NCBI RefSeq assembly: GCF_009811555.1
Contig: NZ_BLIN01000005.1
Span: 4,411,501-4,475,500 of the forward strand
DNA from: Streptomyces caniferus
Lineage (GTDB): Bacteria; Actinomycetota; Actinomycetes; Streptomycetales; Streptomycetaceae
Direction of reading: 5' to 3'
DNA length: 64,000 nt
Shown here: positions 1 to 7,634 of the stretch, in pieces
Numbering within the stretch: the stretch's first letter is position 1
Layout: each line of letters begins with the position of its first letter
Made by a program: the position numbers and the translations under genes
The notes under the pieces: generated by a model
Seen by the model: the letters and a program-made list of their open reading frames with translations, nothing else
What the model was told of the DNA's origin: nothing
Database searches by the model: none

Positions 1-123
1 GACACCTTCCACCAGCTGGCCTGCGGCCGGGTCCGCCCGGCAGCCGTCGCCGAACAGATCAAGATCGACGGCGACAATGCGCTGGCCCAGTCGATCCTGG
101 ACAATCTCGCCGTCACGCCGTAG
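1..123 (+). CDS. 3' end of an SCP2/mycothiol-dependent isomerase-like protein (partial)
   Basis: The window opens inside this gene. Frame 1 stays open for 40 codons and ends in TAG at 121-123. The visible tail ends KIDGDNALAQSILDNLAVTP. A Gly-Asp followed by a helix ending in Leu-Asn-Ala/Val resembles the C-terminus of SCP2-type sterol-binding or mycothiol-dependent maleylpyruvate isomerase family proteins of actinomycetes. That is an impression from a short tail, not a domain identification. The catalytic part lies upstream, outside the window. The gene converges on the MFS transporter, and two parS sites lie between them. Confidence 0.45.
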   Translation, partial: DTFHQLACGRVRPAAVAEQIKIDGDNALAQSILDNLAVTP

Positions 124-203
124 CAGGGCGGTTCCGGTGGGGCTGCCCCACCCCGTGCCCTGACCGTCGGCCGACCCACGAGCAGTTGGCCCCGGAGTGA
201 GCC

Positions 204-217
204 GTTTCACGTGAAAC
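204..217. other. parS (ParB-binding site), perfect
   Basis: Perfect 14-bp palindrome GTTTCACGTGAAAC, the consensus ParB site of Streptomyces chromosomes. It lies in the intergenic space between two convergent genes. A second copy starts 24 bp downstream. Confidence 0.9.
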
Positions 218-227
218 AGGCCTGTCC

Positions 228-241
228 GTTCCACGTGAAAC
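228..241. other. parS, one mismatch
   Basis: GTTCCACGTGAAAC differs from the parS consensus by one base (T to C at position 4). It is offset 24 bp from the perfect site at 204, the same offset as in the pair at 57951/57975. It lies just downstream of the MFS stop codon. Confidence 0.8.
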
Positions 242-274
242 GGACCCGGCCGCCGACCGTGCGGCCCGCGGTCC

Positions 275-1621
275 TCACACGGGAACGTGGACCGCCTCGA
301 CCCGGCTGACGACCAGCCGTTCGCGCTCGCGCCGCGCCGCGCGCCGCCGCAGCCGCAGGATCTGGGAGACCCCGGTCGCTTCCAGCACGAAGATCGAGGC
401 AAAGGCGATCCGGTAGTTGTCGCCGGTCGCGTCCAGGAGGACGCCGATCGCGAACAGGGTCGTCATCGAGGCCGTGAAGCCGCCCATGTTGACGATGCCG
501 GACGCGGTGCCCTGACGCTCCGGCGGGTTGGCGGGCCGCGCGAAGTCGAAGCCGATCATCGAGGCGGGGCCGCAGGCGCCCAGCACCGTGCACAGCGCGA
601 TCAGCAGCCCCATCGGCGCATGATCGGCCGGCCAGCACAGAACGACCGCCCACATCAGAGCCGTGGCGCCGACGGTGCCCAGAGCCAGCGGCGTACGGGC
701 CGCGTGGTGGCGGGCGATGACCTGGCCGTAGATCAGGCCCACCGCCATGTTGGAGAGCACCACGAGGGTGAGCAGTTCACCGGCGGTGCCGCGCGACAGG
801 CCCTGCGCCTCGACGAGGAACGGCAGGCCCCAGAGCAGCAGGAACACCATCGCGGGGAACTGAGTGGTGAAGTGCACCCACATGCCCAGCCGGGTCCCGG
901 GCTCCCGCCAGGCGTCCACGATCTGCCGGCGCACGAACCCGGCGCCGGTGTGCTCGGTGGGTGCGGGCGGCGGCTCGAAGCCCTGGGGGTGGTCCTTGAG
1001 GAAGAGCAGCAGCACGATCAGCACGACGATGCCGCCGGCGGCGCTGGAGGCGAAGGTCGGCGTCCAGCCGAAGGTGTGCAGGAAGCGGGCGAGGATGAGC
1101 GTGGAGATCAGGTTGCCCGCCATGCCCACGAGCGCGGCGATCTGCGCGATCATCGGGCCGCGGCGGGCCGGGAACCACCGGGAGCCCAGCCGCAGCACGC
1201 TGATGAAGGTCATCGCATCCCCGCAGCCGAGCAGCGCCCGGGAGCCGAGCGCCATGGCGTAGGACGAGGAGAGCGCAAAGCCGAACTGGCCGACGGTGTA
1301 GAGCACGACGCCGAGGGTCAGCACCTTCTTGGGGCCGAGCCGGTCGACCATCAGGCCGACGGGGATCTGCATCCCCGCGTACACCAGCAGCTGAAGGATG
1401 GAGAACGTCGAGAGCGCGGAGGCGTTGATGTGGAAGCGCTCGGCGGCGTCCAGGCCTGCCACGCCGAGGCTGGTGCGGTAGGTGATCGCGACGAAGTAGA
1501 CCGCCACGCCGATGCCCCAGACCGCCATGGCCTTACGGCCGCCGGGCGGGTCGGCGGGCAGCAACCGGGCGGAGCCGCCGCCTATACCGGAGCCGTTGGC
1601 ACTTCCGGCACCACCGCTCAT
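275..1621 (-). CDS. MFS transporter
   Basis: 448-residue major facilitator superfamily protein with about 12 hydrophobic segments. The first is near residues 32-50 and the last near 405-420. The loop after TM2 carries VDRLGPKKV, the MFS motif A. The substrate cannot be read from the sequence; the family includes organic-anion and sugar-acid symporters as well as drug exporters. The ATG start overlaps the stop of the upstream GntR gene in an ATGA, so the two are co-transcribed and translationally coupled. A GntR/FCD regulator paired with an MFS porter usually means ligand-controlled uptake or export of a carboxylate-type compound. Confidence 0.85.
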   Translation of the reverse strand: MSGGAGSANGSGIGGGSARLLPADPPGGRKAMAVWGIGVAVYFVAITYRTSLGVAGLDAAERFHINASALSTFSILQLLVYAGMQIPVGLMVDRLGPKKVLTLGVVLYTVGQFGFALSSSYAMALGSRALLGCGDAMTFISVLRLGSRWFPARRGPMIAQIAALVGMAGNLISTLILARFLHTFGWTPTFASSAAGGIVVLIVLLLFLKDHPQGFEPPPAPTEHTGAGFVRRQIVDAWREPGTRLGMWVHFTTQFPAMVFLLLWGLPFLVEAQGLSRGTAGELLTLVVLSNMAVGLIYGQVIARHHAARTPLALGTVGATALMWAVVLCWPADHAPMGLLIALCTVLGACGPASMIGFDFARPANPPERQGTASGIVNMGGFTASMTTLFAIGVLLDATGDNYRIAFASIFVLEATGVSQILRLRRRAARRERERLVVSRVEAVHVPV

Positions 1622-2298
1622 CGCACGTCTCCCTGCGCGAGGTTACGGACCCAGCTGACGTGCCGCTGCACGGCGTCGGTCGCGGCGTCCGCATCCCCTG
1701 CCCGCAGGGCCTCGAGGATCTCCGCGTGTTCGGTGATGTTCTTGGCGATCCGGTCCGGGTGGGCGTGCATCACCGCGACCCCCATCCGCAACTGGCGGTC
1801 GCGCAGCTGCTCGTAGAGGCGCTCCAGGATCTGATTGCCGGCGCTGCGCACAATGGCGGCATGGAAGGCGCGGTCGGTGACGGAGACGGCCGTCAGATCA
1901 CCGGATGCGGCCTGTTCCCGCATCGTCTCCAGCAGCTCGGTCAGCTCGCCGATCAGCGCCTCGCTCACGGGCACCGCCTTGGCCGCGGCATGCTTCTCCA
2001 CCAGCAGCCGGGTCTCGACGACATCCGCGATCTCCTGCGCGGAGACCGGCAGCACCAGGGCGCCCTTCTTCGGGTAGAGCTTGATCAGCCCCTCGACCTC
2101 CAGCCGCAGCAGCGCCTCACGCACCGGCGTCCGCGACACCCCCATCGCGTCGGCCAGCTCACCCTCGGTGAGCAGCATCCCGCCCTCGTAGCGGCGGTCC
2201 AGGACGGCGTCCTTGATGTGCGCATAGACCCGTTCGGCGGCGGGCGGCTGCTTGGCGGGCTCTCTGACAGGAGCGGTGGGCGTGGCGGCGGAGGGCAT
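1618..2298 (-). CDS. GntR family transcriptional regulator (FadR/FCD type)
   Basis: 226 residues from the chosen ATG at 2298. The N-terminal winged helix contains the typical GntR segment GVSRTPVREALLRLEVEGL. An all-helical FCD ligand-binding domain follows, with acidic and His residues suited to metal/carboxylate binding. An in-frame ATG at 2340 exists, but the 14 extra residues (KCRTHTCCIYPVC) do not look like a GntR N-terminus. There is no Shine-Dalgarno before 2298. Instead a TATCCT box sits about 8 nt upstream, so the mRNA may be leaderless. It probably represses itself and the coupled MFS gene. Confidence 0.87.
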   Translation of the reverse strand: MPSAATPTAPVREPAKQPPAAERVYAHIKDAVLDRRYEGGMLLTEGELADAMGVSRTPVREALLRLEVEGLIKLYPKKGALVLPVSAQEIADVVETRLLVEKHAAAKAVPVSEALIGELTELLETMREQAASGDLTAVSVTDRAFHAAIVRSAGNQILERLYEQLRDRQLRMGVAVMHAHPDRIAKNITEHAEILEALRAGDADAATDAVQRHVSWVRNLAQGDVR

Positions 2299-2467
2299 GC
2301 ACACAGGATAGATACAACAGGTATGCGTCCGACACTTCATTCCGCGATGCGGACAACGCGGCGGACGTATGTCCTGGTAGAGGCGCTGCCGAGGCCCGTG
2401 GATGCGGCCGAGCTGCGGCCGGGCCGGCGGGCGGATCCTCGTCCCGACCGGCGGCCCGGCCGCGCTC

Positions 2468-3334
2468 TCAGCCCGGCATCCGCCCCTGGGCGACCAGACG
2501 GTTCACGACCTGCGCATGGGCGGGGGCACAGCGCTCCCGCGCCTCCCGGCGGTCGAACCAGGCATACTCCGCGATCTCCCGTCCGGGGGCCGGTGCGATG
2601 TCCTGGGGCCCGCCGGTGAAGCAGGTCATGCGCAGCCGGCGCCCGTTCTTGCCATGGGCGACGGCATGGATGACAAACGCCTCCGACAGCTCCTCGACGG
2701 GCACCACCAGGCCGAGCTCCTCACGGAGCTCACGCGACAACGCCTCCCGTGCGGTCTCCCCGGGCTCGTACTTGCCGCCCGGGAGGTAGAACGTGTCGTT
2801 CCCCCGTGTCCGTACGCTCAGCAGCCGCCCGTCGCGCACATGCAGCCAGCTCACCGAATGCAGTGGCGCGGACCGCTCCAGGACGACCAGCGGACGGCCG
2901 GTCTCCTCGTCCGTCCGCCGCCCGCACTCCATGAAGCCCAGGTGCGTGAAGAAGCCGCGGGCGAGGTCGTTTTCCTCGAAGACCTCCAGGGTCAGCGCAC
3001 CGTGCACCGCCGCCGCATGCTCCACCAACTCCCGCCCGATCCCGGCCCTTTGGGCTTCCGGTGCCACGAACAACCCACCGACCGCACCTCCGTCCCCGCT
3101 CCCGCGGCCGGACCCGTCGCGCAGCACTCCCAGCAGCCCGACGACGGTTCCCTCCCGCTCCGCGACCCAGTTCTCCGCTGCGGCGAGGTCCATCTGAGGG
3201 AGGATCCGGGCGCGTTCGCCCCGGCCCTCCCCGTCGGGGAACGGATGTGCCTGCTGTACGGCCCGGGCCCACAGATCGGTGACCACACCCTGGTCGGAGG
3301 CCTCGTAGCGTCGAATGATCATTTCGCTGCTCAT
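2468..3334 (-). CDS. GNAT acetyltransferase-NUDIX hydrolase fusion
   Basis: 288 residues with two catalytic domains. Residues 4-150 are a GNAT N-acetyltransferase fold; LFVAPEAQRAGIGREL at 88-103 is the acetyl-CoA pyrophosphate loop. Residues 155-285 are a NUDIX hydrolase with a complete NUDIX box at 187-209 (G-x5-E-x7-RE-L-R-EE-L-G-L), so the hydrolase should be active. Substrates are unknown. The ORF is open further upstream, but the ATG at 3334 is where GNAT homology begins; the ATG at 3322 is an alternative. It reads away from the small ORF at 3543 across about 200 bp of non-coding DNA. Confidence 0.85.
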   Translation of the reverse strand: MSSEMIIRRYEASDQGVVTDLWARAVQQAHPFPDGEGRGERARILPQMDLAAAENWVAEREGTVVGLLGVLRDGSGRGSGDGGAVGGLFVAPEAQRAGIGRELVEHAAAVHGALTLEVFEENDLARGFFTHLGFMECGRRTDEETGRPLVVLERSAPLHSVSWLHVRDGRLLSVRTRGNDTFYLPGGKYEPGETAREALSRELREELGLVVPVEELSEAFVIHAVAHGKNGRRLRMTCFTGGPQDIAPAPGREIAEYAWFDRREARERCAPAHAQVVNRLVAQGRMPG

Positions 3335-3542
3335 TTCGCCGACCGTAGGCAGCCCGGCCGGCCGCGGCAAACCCTTTCCCGCAACGGGCCCCGCCTCTGT
3401 CGAAAGAGGGACCCCGGGCTGCTGTCGGGTCCGCCTCAAGTCTGACAAGGGTCCATACCTGCCGCGTACGGATCGGCGTGGATCCCATGGGTGAATAGAG
3501 GCAGGGAGCCGGGGAGGGCTCCACACCAAAGGGGAGTTGACC

Positions 3543-3719
3543 ATGCAGCCCAGGACGAACGCCGGCCGCCGTACGCGGAACACCGTCGTGCTGGCATTGA
3601 TCGTTGCCGGCCTGTGGGCGGGCTTCGCACTGACCCGCGGCGCCACCCACCCCGATGAGTCCGGCCCGGTCGGGCCGGTGGCCCACTTCAGCCGCGCGGT
3701 GGAGCTCATCCGCGGCTGA
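3543..3719 (+). CDS. small single-pass membrane protein
   Basis: 58 codons starting at an ATG preceded by AAAGGGGAG at a spacing of 6. The peptide has a basic N-terminus (QPRTNAGRRTRN), one hydrophobic segment (residues 15-31, TVVLALIVAGLWAGFAL) and a short polar tail, so it is predicted to be N-in/C-out. No family recognised. The strong ribosome binding site and membrane topology argue that it is real. It converges on the VOC gene with an 18-bp gap. Confidence 0.55.
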   Translation: MQPRTNAGRRTRNTVVLALIVAGLWAGFALTRGATHPDESGPVGPVAHFSRAVELIRG

Positions 3720-3737
3720 CGGACGCCGGTGCGCCCG

Positions 3738-4160
3738 CTAGGCCTTCCGCGGCTCACCGCGATAGGTACCGAACGACCAGCGGTTGCCCTCCGGGTCGCG
3801 GGCGCCGAAGCCCCGCGACCCGTACTCGGTGTCGGTCAGCTCATCGGTGATCTCCGCCCCGGCCGCTCGGGCGCGGGCACACAGCTCGTCGGGGTGATCG
3901 GTGACCACATAGGCCCCGAACGTCCCCGGCCGCAGCGGCCAGCGGTCCTGGTCCGCGTCCTTGACGGAGCCGAACATGATGCCGCCGCCTTCCGGCCAGG
4001 AGAGCTGGGCGTGCTCGACACGTTCCCCCTCGCCGTAGACCACGGTCTCCTCGAAGCCGAACGCCTCGACCAGGAAGCGGATCAGGGCCCGGGCGTCGTG
4101 GGCCCGCAGCGTCGGCCATACCTGGGGTACGGGGGTGGGGTCGGACAGGTTGTCGGTCAT
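3738..4160 (-). CDS. VOC (glyoxalase/bleomycin resistance) superfamily protein
   Basis: 140 residues from the ATG at 4160, preceded by AGGAG about 10 nt upstream. It contains paired beta-alpha-beta-beta-beta modules. The signature of the glyoxalase-like VOC fold is seen in RFLVEAFGFEETVVY near the N-terminus and in the C-terminal GFGARDPEGNRWSFGTY, where the Asp/Glu and His-equivalent positions would coordinate a metal. Such proteins include PhnB-like and antibiotic-binding members; the substrate is unknown. The stop is followed by an AraC gene on the same strand about 50 bp upstream, which may regulate it. Confidence 0.85.
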   Translation of the reverse strand: MTDNLSDPTPVPQVWPTLRAHDARALIRFLVEAFGFEETVVYGEGERVEHAQLSWPEGGGIMFGSVKDADQDRWPLRPGTFGAYVVTDHPDELCARARAAGAEITDELTDTEYGSRGFGARDPEGNRWSFGTYRGEPRKA

Positions 4161-4210
4161 GATCGCCGAATCTCCTAGGTCGGGTACGCGCCCTTGGTGG
4201 GCCGCTGACC

Positions 4211-5062
4211 TCAGCATTCCTCGATGGCATCCCCGGGGGCTTGGACGTTTCGGAACTCCTCGACGAGCCATTGGCTGGGCGGGCAGCCGGCCAGCGAGCG
4301 GAAGTCCCGCGCGAGGTGGGCCTGGTCGAAGTAGCCGCAGCGCACGGCCAGATGGGCCAGCGGCGGCGGAGTGCCCGCGCGGGCCGCCGCACCGAGCAAC
4401 CGCCGCGCCCGGTCGAAGCGGATGACGCGGGCGGCCGTCTTGGGCGTCAGACCGGTTTCCTGCCGGAAGCGTGCGGTCAGATGGCGCGTGCTCCAGCCGA
4501 TGTCCTCGGCGAGCGTCGCCACCGTCGCGGTGCCACGCGACTGCGCCAGCAGCCGCCAGGCGCGGACGACCTCGGGCGCGGCACCGGGGCCGTCCGGTCC
4601 CAGGGAGAGGCGGCGCAGCAGAAAGTCGTCCAGCAGCGCGAACCGCTCCGTCCAGCTGCGGGCCGTCCGCAACCGTTCGCCCACGTCCGTACCCTGCTGT
4701 CCGAGCACCACGTCCGCGGGAAGGTCGAGGCTCGCCAGTTCTCCGGCGGGCAGCCCCAACAAGGCACGGGCGCCCAGCGGGTGCAGACCGACCTGGATAC
4801 CGGACTGGCGGCCCTGATGAGTGATCAGCGCGGGGCGGGTGTGCAGACCGCCGAGGAGAGCGCCGTAGGTGCCGGGAGCCTGCCCAGGGTCGGGGTGGCC
4901 GGCCAGTGTGAGCGGCTCGTCGAGGGTGAAGATCAGGGTCAGCCGCGGCGACGGAAGGCCACGGTGCCGACCCGGTGGGACCCCGGCCTGCCGGTATCCG
5001 GCGTACGCGCTGACGTACGGCCGCAGCGCAGGCGCGGGGCGGGCGAGCGGATGCTCGTCCAC
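4211..5062 (-). CDS. AraC family transcriptional regulator
   Basis: 283 residues from a GTG at 5062. An N-terminal effector domain of the DUF6597-like kind is followed by a C-terminal AraC double helix-turn-helix (about residues 175-270). It has IGWSTRHLTARFRQETGLTP in the first HTH and CGYFDQAHLARDFRSLAGCPP in the second. An ATG at 5128 is also open, but the 22 residues it would add run straight through a perfect parS site, and family homology begins after the GTG. The start is therefore uncertain. It probably regulates the neighbouring VOC gene. Confidence 0.85.
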   Translation of the reverse strand: MDEHPLARPAPALRPYVSAYAGYRQAGVPPGRHRGLPSPRLTLIFTLDEPLTLAGHPDPGQAPGTYGALLGGLHTRPALITHQGRQSGIQVGLHPLGARALLGLPAGELASLDLPADVVLGQQGTDVGERLRTARSWTERFALLDDFLLRRLSLGPDGPGAAPEVVRAWRLLAQSRGTATVATLAEDIGWSTRHLTARFRQETGLTPKTAARVIRFDRARRLLGAAARAGTPPPLAHLAVRCGYFDQAHLARDFRSLAGCPPSQWLVEEFRNVQAPGDAIEEC

Positions 5063-5087
5063 GGGGCCCGGACGGTCCCGAGGCGGA

Positions 5088-5101
5088 GTTTCACGTGAAA
5101 C
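5088..5101. other. parS, perfect
   Basis: GTTTCACGTGAAAC between the AraC coding region and the end of the bkd1 E2 gene. If the AraC ORF were started at 5128 this site would be coding (Val-Ser-Arg-Glu-Thr). With the GTG start at 5062 it is intergenic. Confidence 0.9.
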
Positions 5102-5134
5102 ACCGCTCCGAACCGCCCGGCTCCGCATCCTGGC

Positions 5135-6631
5135 TCATCCCCAGGTGATCAGTCGCTTGGGCCGTTCCAGCAGGGCCGCGACATCCGCGAGCAGCTTGGA
5201 GCCCAGCTCGCCGTCGATAAGCCGGTGGTCGAAGGACAGCGCGAGGGTGGTGACCTGGCGCGCCTTCACCTTGCCCTTGTGGACCCACGGCTGGAGCTTG
5301 ACCGCACCGAAGGCGAGGATCGCCGACTCCCCCGGATTGAGGATCGGCGTACCGGTGTCGACGCCGAAGACGCCGACATTGGTGATGGTGACCGTGCCAC
5401 CGGTCATCGCCGCCGGGGACGTCTTGCCGTCGCGGGCGGTGGCGACCAGATCGCCCAGTTCCGCAGCGAGCTGGGGGAGTGTCCTGACCCCGGCGTCCTT
5501 GATGTTCGGGACGATCAGCCCGCGCGGAGTGGCCGCCGCGATCCCGAGGTTGACGTAGTCCTTGTAGACGATTTCCTGCCGCGCCTCGTCCCAGGAGGCG
5601 TTGACCTCCGGATGACGCTTGATGGCGACCAGGAAGGCCTTGGCGACGAGCAGCAGCGGGTTGACCCGCAGCCCGGCCATCTCGGGGTCCTGCTTGAGCT
5701 CCTGGACCAGCTTCATCGTGCGGGTCACGTCGACGGTGATGAACTCCGTGACATGCGGCGCGGTGAAGGCGCTGGCGACCATCGCCTGCGCGGTGGCCTT
5801 GCGTACGCCCTTGACCGGCACCCGCCGCTCGCGCGCGGCGGCATCGACGAGACCGGGCTCGGCCGGGACGGCTTCCGGGGCCGCGGAGACCGGAGCAGCG
5901 ACTCCGCCCGGGGCGACCGGGGACGGCGCGGCGGCCGCATGGACGTCCTCGCGGGTGATGATGCCGTCCGGGCCGGTCGGGGAGATTGCCGCCAGGTCGA
6001 TACCGAGGTCCTTGGCGAGCTTGCGCACCGGCGGCTTGGCCAGCGGCCGGCCGAGGTGCCCGGCCCCTGTGCCGTTCGCGACCGGAGTCACGGGAGCGGC
6101 CGGGGAGGCGGCGGGAGCGATCACGGGGGCGGCGGCCGGTGCGGATGCGCCCCGCCCGTTCAGCTCCGCCTGGACCGCGGTGCGCGCGGGCTCCGGCTGG
6201 GCCGGCAACCCCGCCTGGGGCTTGCGCGCCCGGCGCTTGGTCGAGGACGGCCCGGCGCCGTAACCGACCAGCACCGCCTGCCGGCCCTGCGGCTCGGCGT
6301 CCTCGTCCTGGGACGCGGCGGCCTCCTGCACCGCCGGCGCCGCGGCGGGCCCGGCTCCGGGGTCGGTGTCCACGGAGATGATGACGGTGCCGACGTCGAC
6401 GGTGACGCCCTCGCCGAAGTTCAGCTCATGCACCACTCCGTCGTAGGGAATGGGCAGTTCGACGGCGGCCTTGGCGGTCTCGACCTCACAGACGACCTGG
6501 CCGTCGGTGACGGTGTCGCCCGGCTGGACGTACCACTTGAGGATCTCGGCCTCGGTCAGCCCCTCGCCCACGTCGGGCATCTTGAACTCGCGGAAGCGCT
6601 GAGCGTTGGCGGTACTTGCAGTCATGGTCAC
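5135..6631 (-). CDS. bkdC: branched-chain 2-oxoacid dehydrogenase E2 (dihydrolipoamide acyltransferase)
   Basis: 498-residue E2 core of the branched-chain oxoacid dehydrogenase complex, which transfers acyl groups from E1 to CoA and makes branched starters for fatty acids and polyketides. It has one N-terminal lipoyl domain with the modified Lys54 in ETAKAAVE, an Ala/Pro-rich linker, a peripheral subunit-binding domain (about residues 195-235, VRKLAKDLGIDL...GIITREDV) and a C-terminal catalytic domain with SFDHRLIDG (His469, Asp473). The GTG at 6631 has GAGGAG 5-6 nt upstream; the ATG two codons later is an alternative. Last gene of bkd operon 1. Confidence 0.93.
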   Translation of the reverse strand: MTMTASTANAQRFREFKMPDVGEGLTEAEILKWYVQPGDTVTDGQVVCEVETAKAAVELPIPYDGVVHELNFGEGVTVDVGTVIISVDTDPGAGPAAAPAVQEAAASQDEDAEPQGRQAVLVGYGAGPSSTKRRARKPQAGLPAQPEPARTAVQAELNGRGASAPAAAPVIAPAASPAAPVTPVANGTGAGHLGRPLAKPPVRKLAKDLGIDLAAISPTGPDGIITREDVHAAAAPSPVAPGGVAAPVSAAPEAVPAEPGLVDAAARERRVPVKGVRKATAQAMVASAFTAPHVTEFITVDVTRTMKLVQELKQDPEMAGLRVNPLLLVAKAFLVAIKRHPEVNASWDEARQEIVYKDYVNLGIAAATPRGLIVPNIKDAGVRTLPQLAAELGDLVATARDGKTSPAAMTGGTVTITNVGVFGVDTGTPILNPGESAILAFGAVKLQPWVHKGKVKARQVTTLALSFDHRLIDGELGSKLLADVAALLERPKRLITWG

Positions 6632-6648
6632 GAACTCTCCTCAAACCC

Positions 6649-7632
6649 TCAGTACGCCAACGCACGGTCGACGGCGTCGAGCACCCGGTCCAGCCCCGGG
6701 AGGTACTCGTCCTCCAGACGGGAGGGCGGATACGGGGAATGGAACCCGCCGACCCGCAGGACCGGGGCCTCCAGGTGGTAGAAGCACCGCTCGGTGATCC
6801 GGGCGGCGATCTCCGCACCCGCACCGAAGAAGACCGGGGCCTCGTGCACCACGACCAGCCGGCCGGTCTTCTCCACCGACGACTGCACGGTGTCGAAGTC
6901 GATCGGGGAGAGCGAGCGCAGGTCGACGACCTCGAGCGACTTGCCCTCCTCGGCCGCGACATTGGCGACGTCCTGGCAGACCTTCACCATCGGGCCGTAG
7001 GCGGCCAGGGTGAGGTCGGAGCCGGTCCGGGCGATCCGGGCCTTGTGCAGGGGGTCGGGGATCGACTCGGTGTCCAGCCGCGACTTGTCGTGGTAGCGGC
7101 GCTTGGGCTCGAAGTAGATGACCGGGTCGTCGCCCGCGATGGCCTGCTGGAGCATCCAGTAGGCGTCGGAGGAGTTCGACGGAGAGACGATCTTGAGTCC
7201 CGCGACATGCGCGAACAGGGCCTCGGGGGACTCGGAGTGGTGCTCGACCGCGCCGATGCCACCCGCGTACGGGATGCGGATGACGACCGGCACCTTGACC
7301 TTGCCCAGCGCGCGGGCGTGCATCTTCGCGAGCTGGGTGACGATCTGGTCGTAGGCGGGGAAGACGAAACCATCGAACTGGATCTCGACGACCGGGCGGT
7401 AGCCGCGCAGCGCCATGCCGATCGCGGTGCCGACGATGCCGGACTCGGCGAGCGGGGTGTCGATGACCCGCTCCTCGCCGAAGTCCTTCTGCAGCCCGTC
7501 GGTGACCCGGAAGACGCCGCCGAGCTTGCCGACGTCCTCGCCCATGACGAGGACCTTGGGGTCGGCCTCCATGGAGGCACGCAGCGATTCGTTGATCGCC
7601 TTGGCGATGGTGATCTTCTCGAAGACGGCCAT
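6649..7632 (-). CDS. bkdB: branched-chain 2-oxoacid dehydrogenase E1 beta subunit
   Basis: 327 residues. Transketolase pyrimidine domain plus C-terminal domain, typical of E1 beta: MGEDVGKLGGVFRVTDGLQKDFG at the cofactor-binding edge, GGIGAVEHHS in the middle and LEAPVLRVGGFHSPYPPSRLE near the end. It forms the alpha2beta2 decarboxylase with the gene immediately upstream, whose stop lies 2 nt before this start. The E2 start is 17 nt downstream. Together they oxidatively decarboxylate the 2-oxoacids of Val, Leu and Ile. It is about 60% identical by eye to the second E1 beta at 24.4-25.4 kb. Confidence 0.94.
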   Translation of the reverse strand: MAVFEKITIAKAINESLRASMEADPKVLVMGEDVGKLGGVFRVTDGLQKDFGEERVIDTPLAESGIVGTAIGMALRGYRPVVEIQFDGFVFPAYDQIVTQLAKMHARALGKVKVPVVIRIPYAGGIGAVEHHSESPEALFAHVAGLKIVSPSNSSDAYWMLQQAIAGDDPVIYFEPKRRYHDKSRLDTESIPDPLHKARIARTGSDLTLAAYGPMVKVCQDVANVAAEEGKSLEVVDLRSLSPIDFDTVQSSVEKTGRLVVVHEAPVFFGAGAEIAARITERCFYHLEAPVLRVGGFHSPYPPSRLEDEYLPGLDRVLDAVDRALAY

Positions 7633-7634
7633 GG

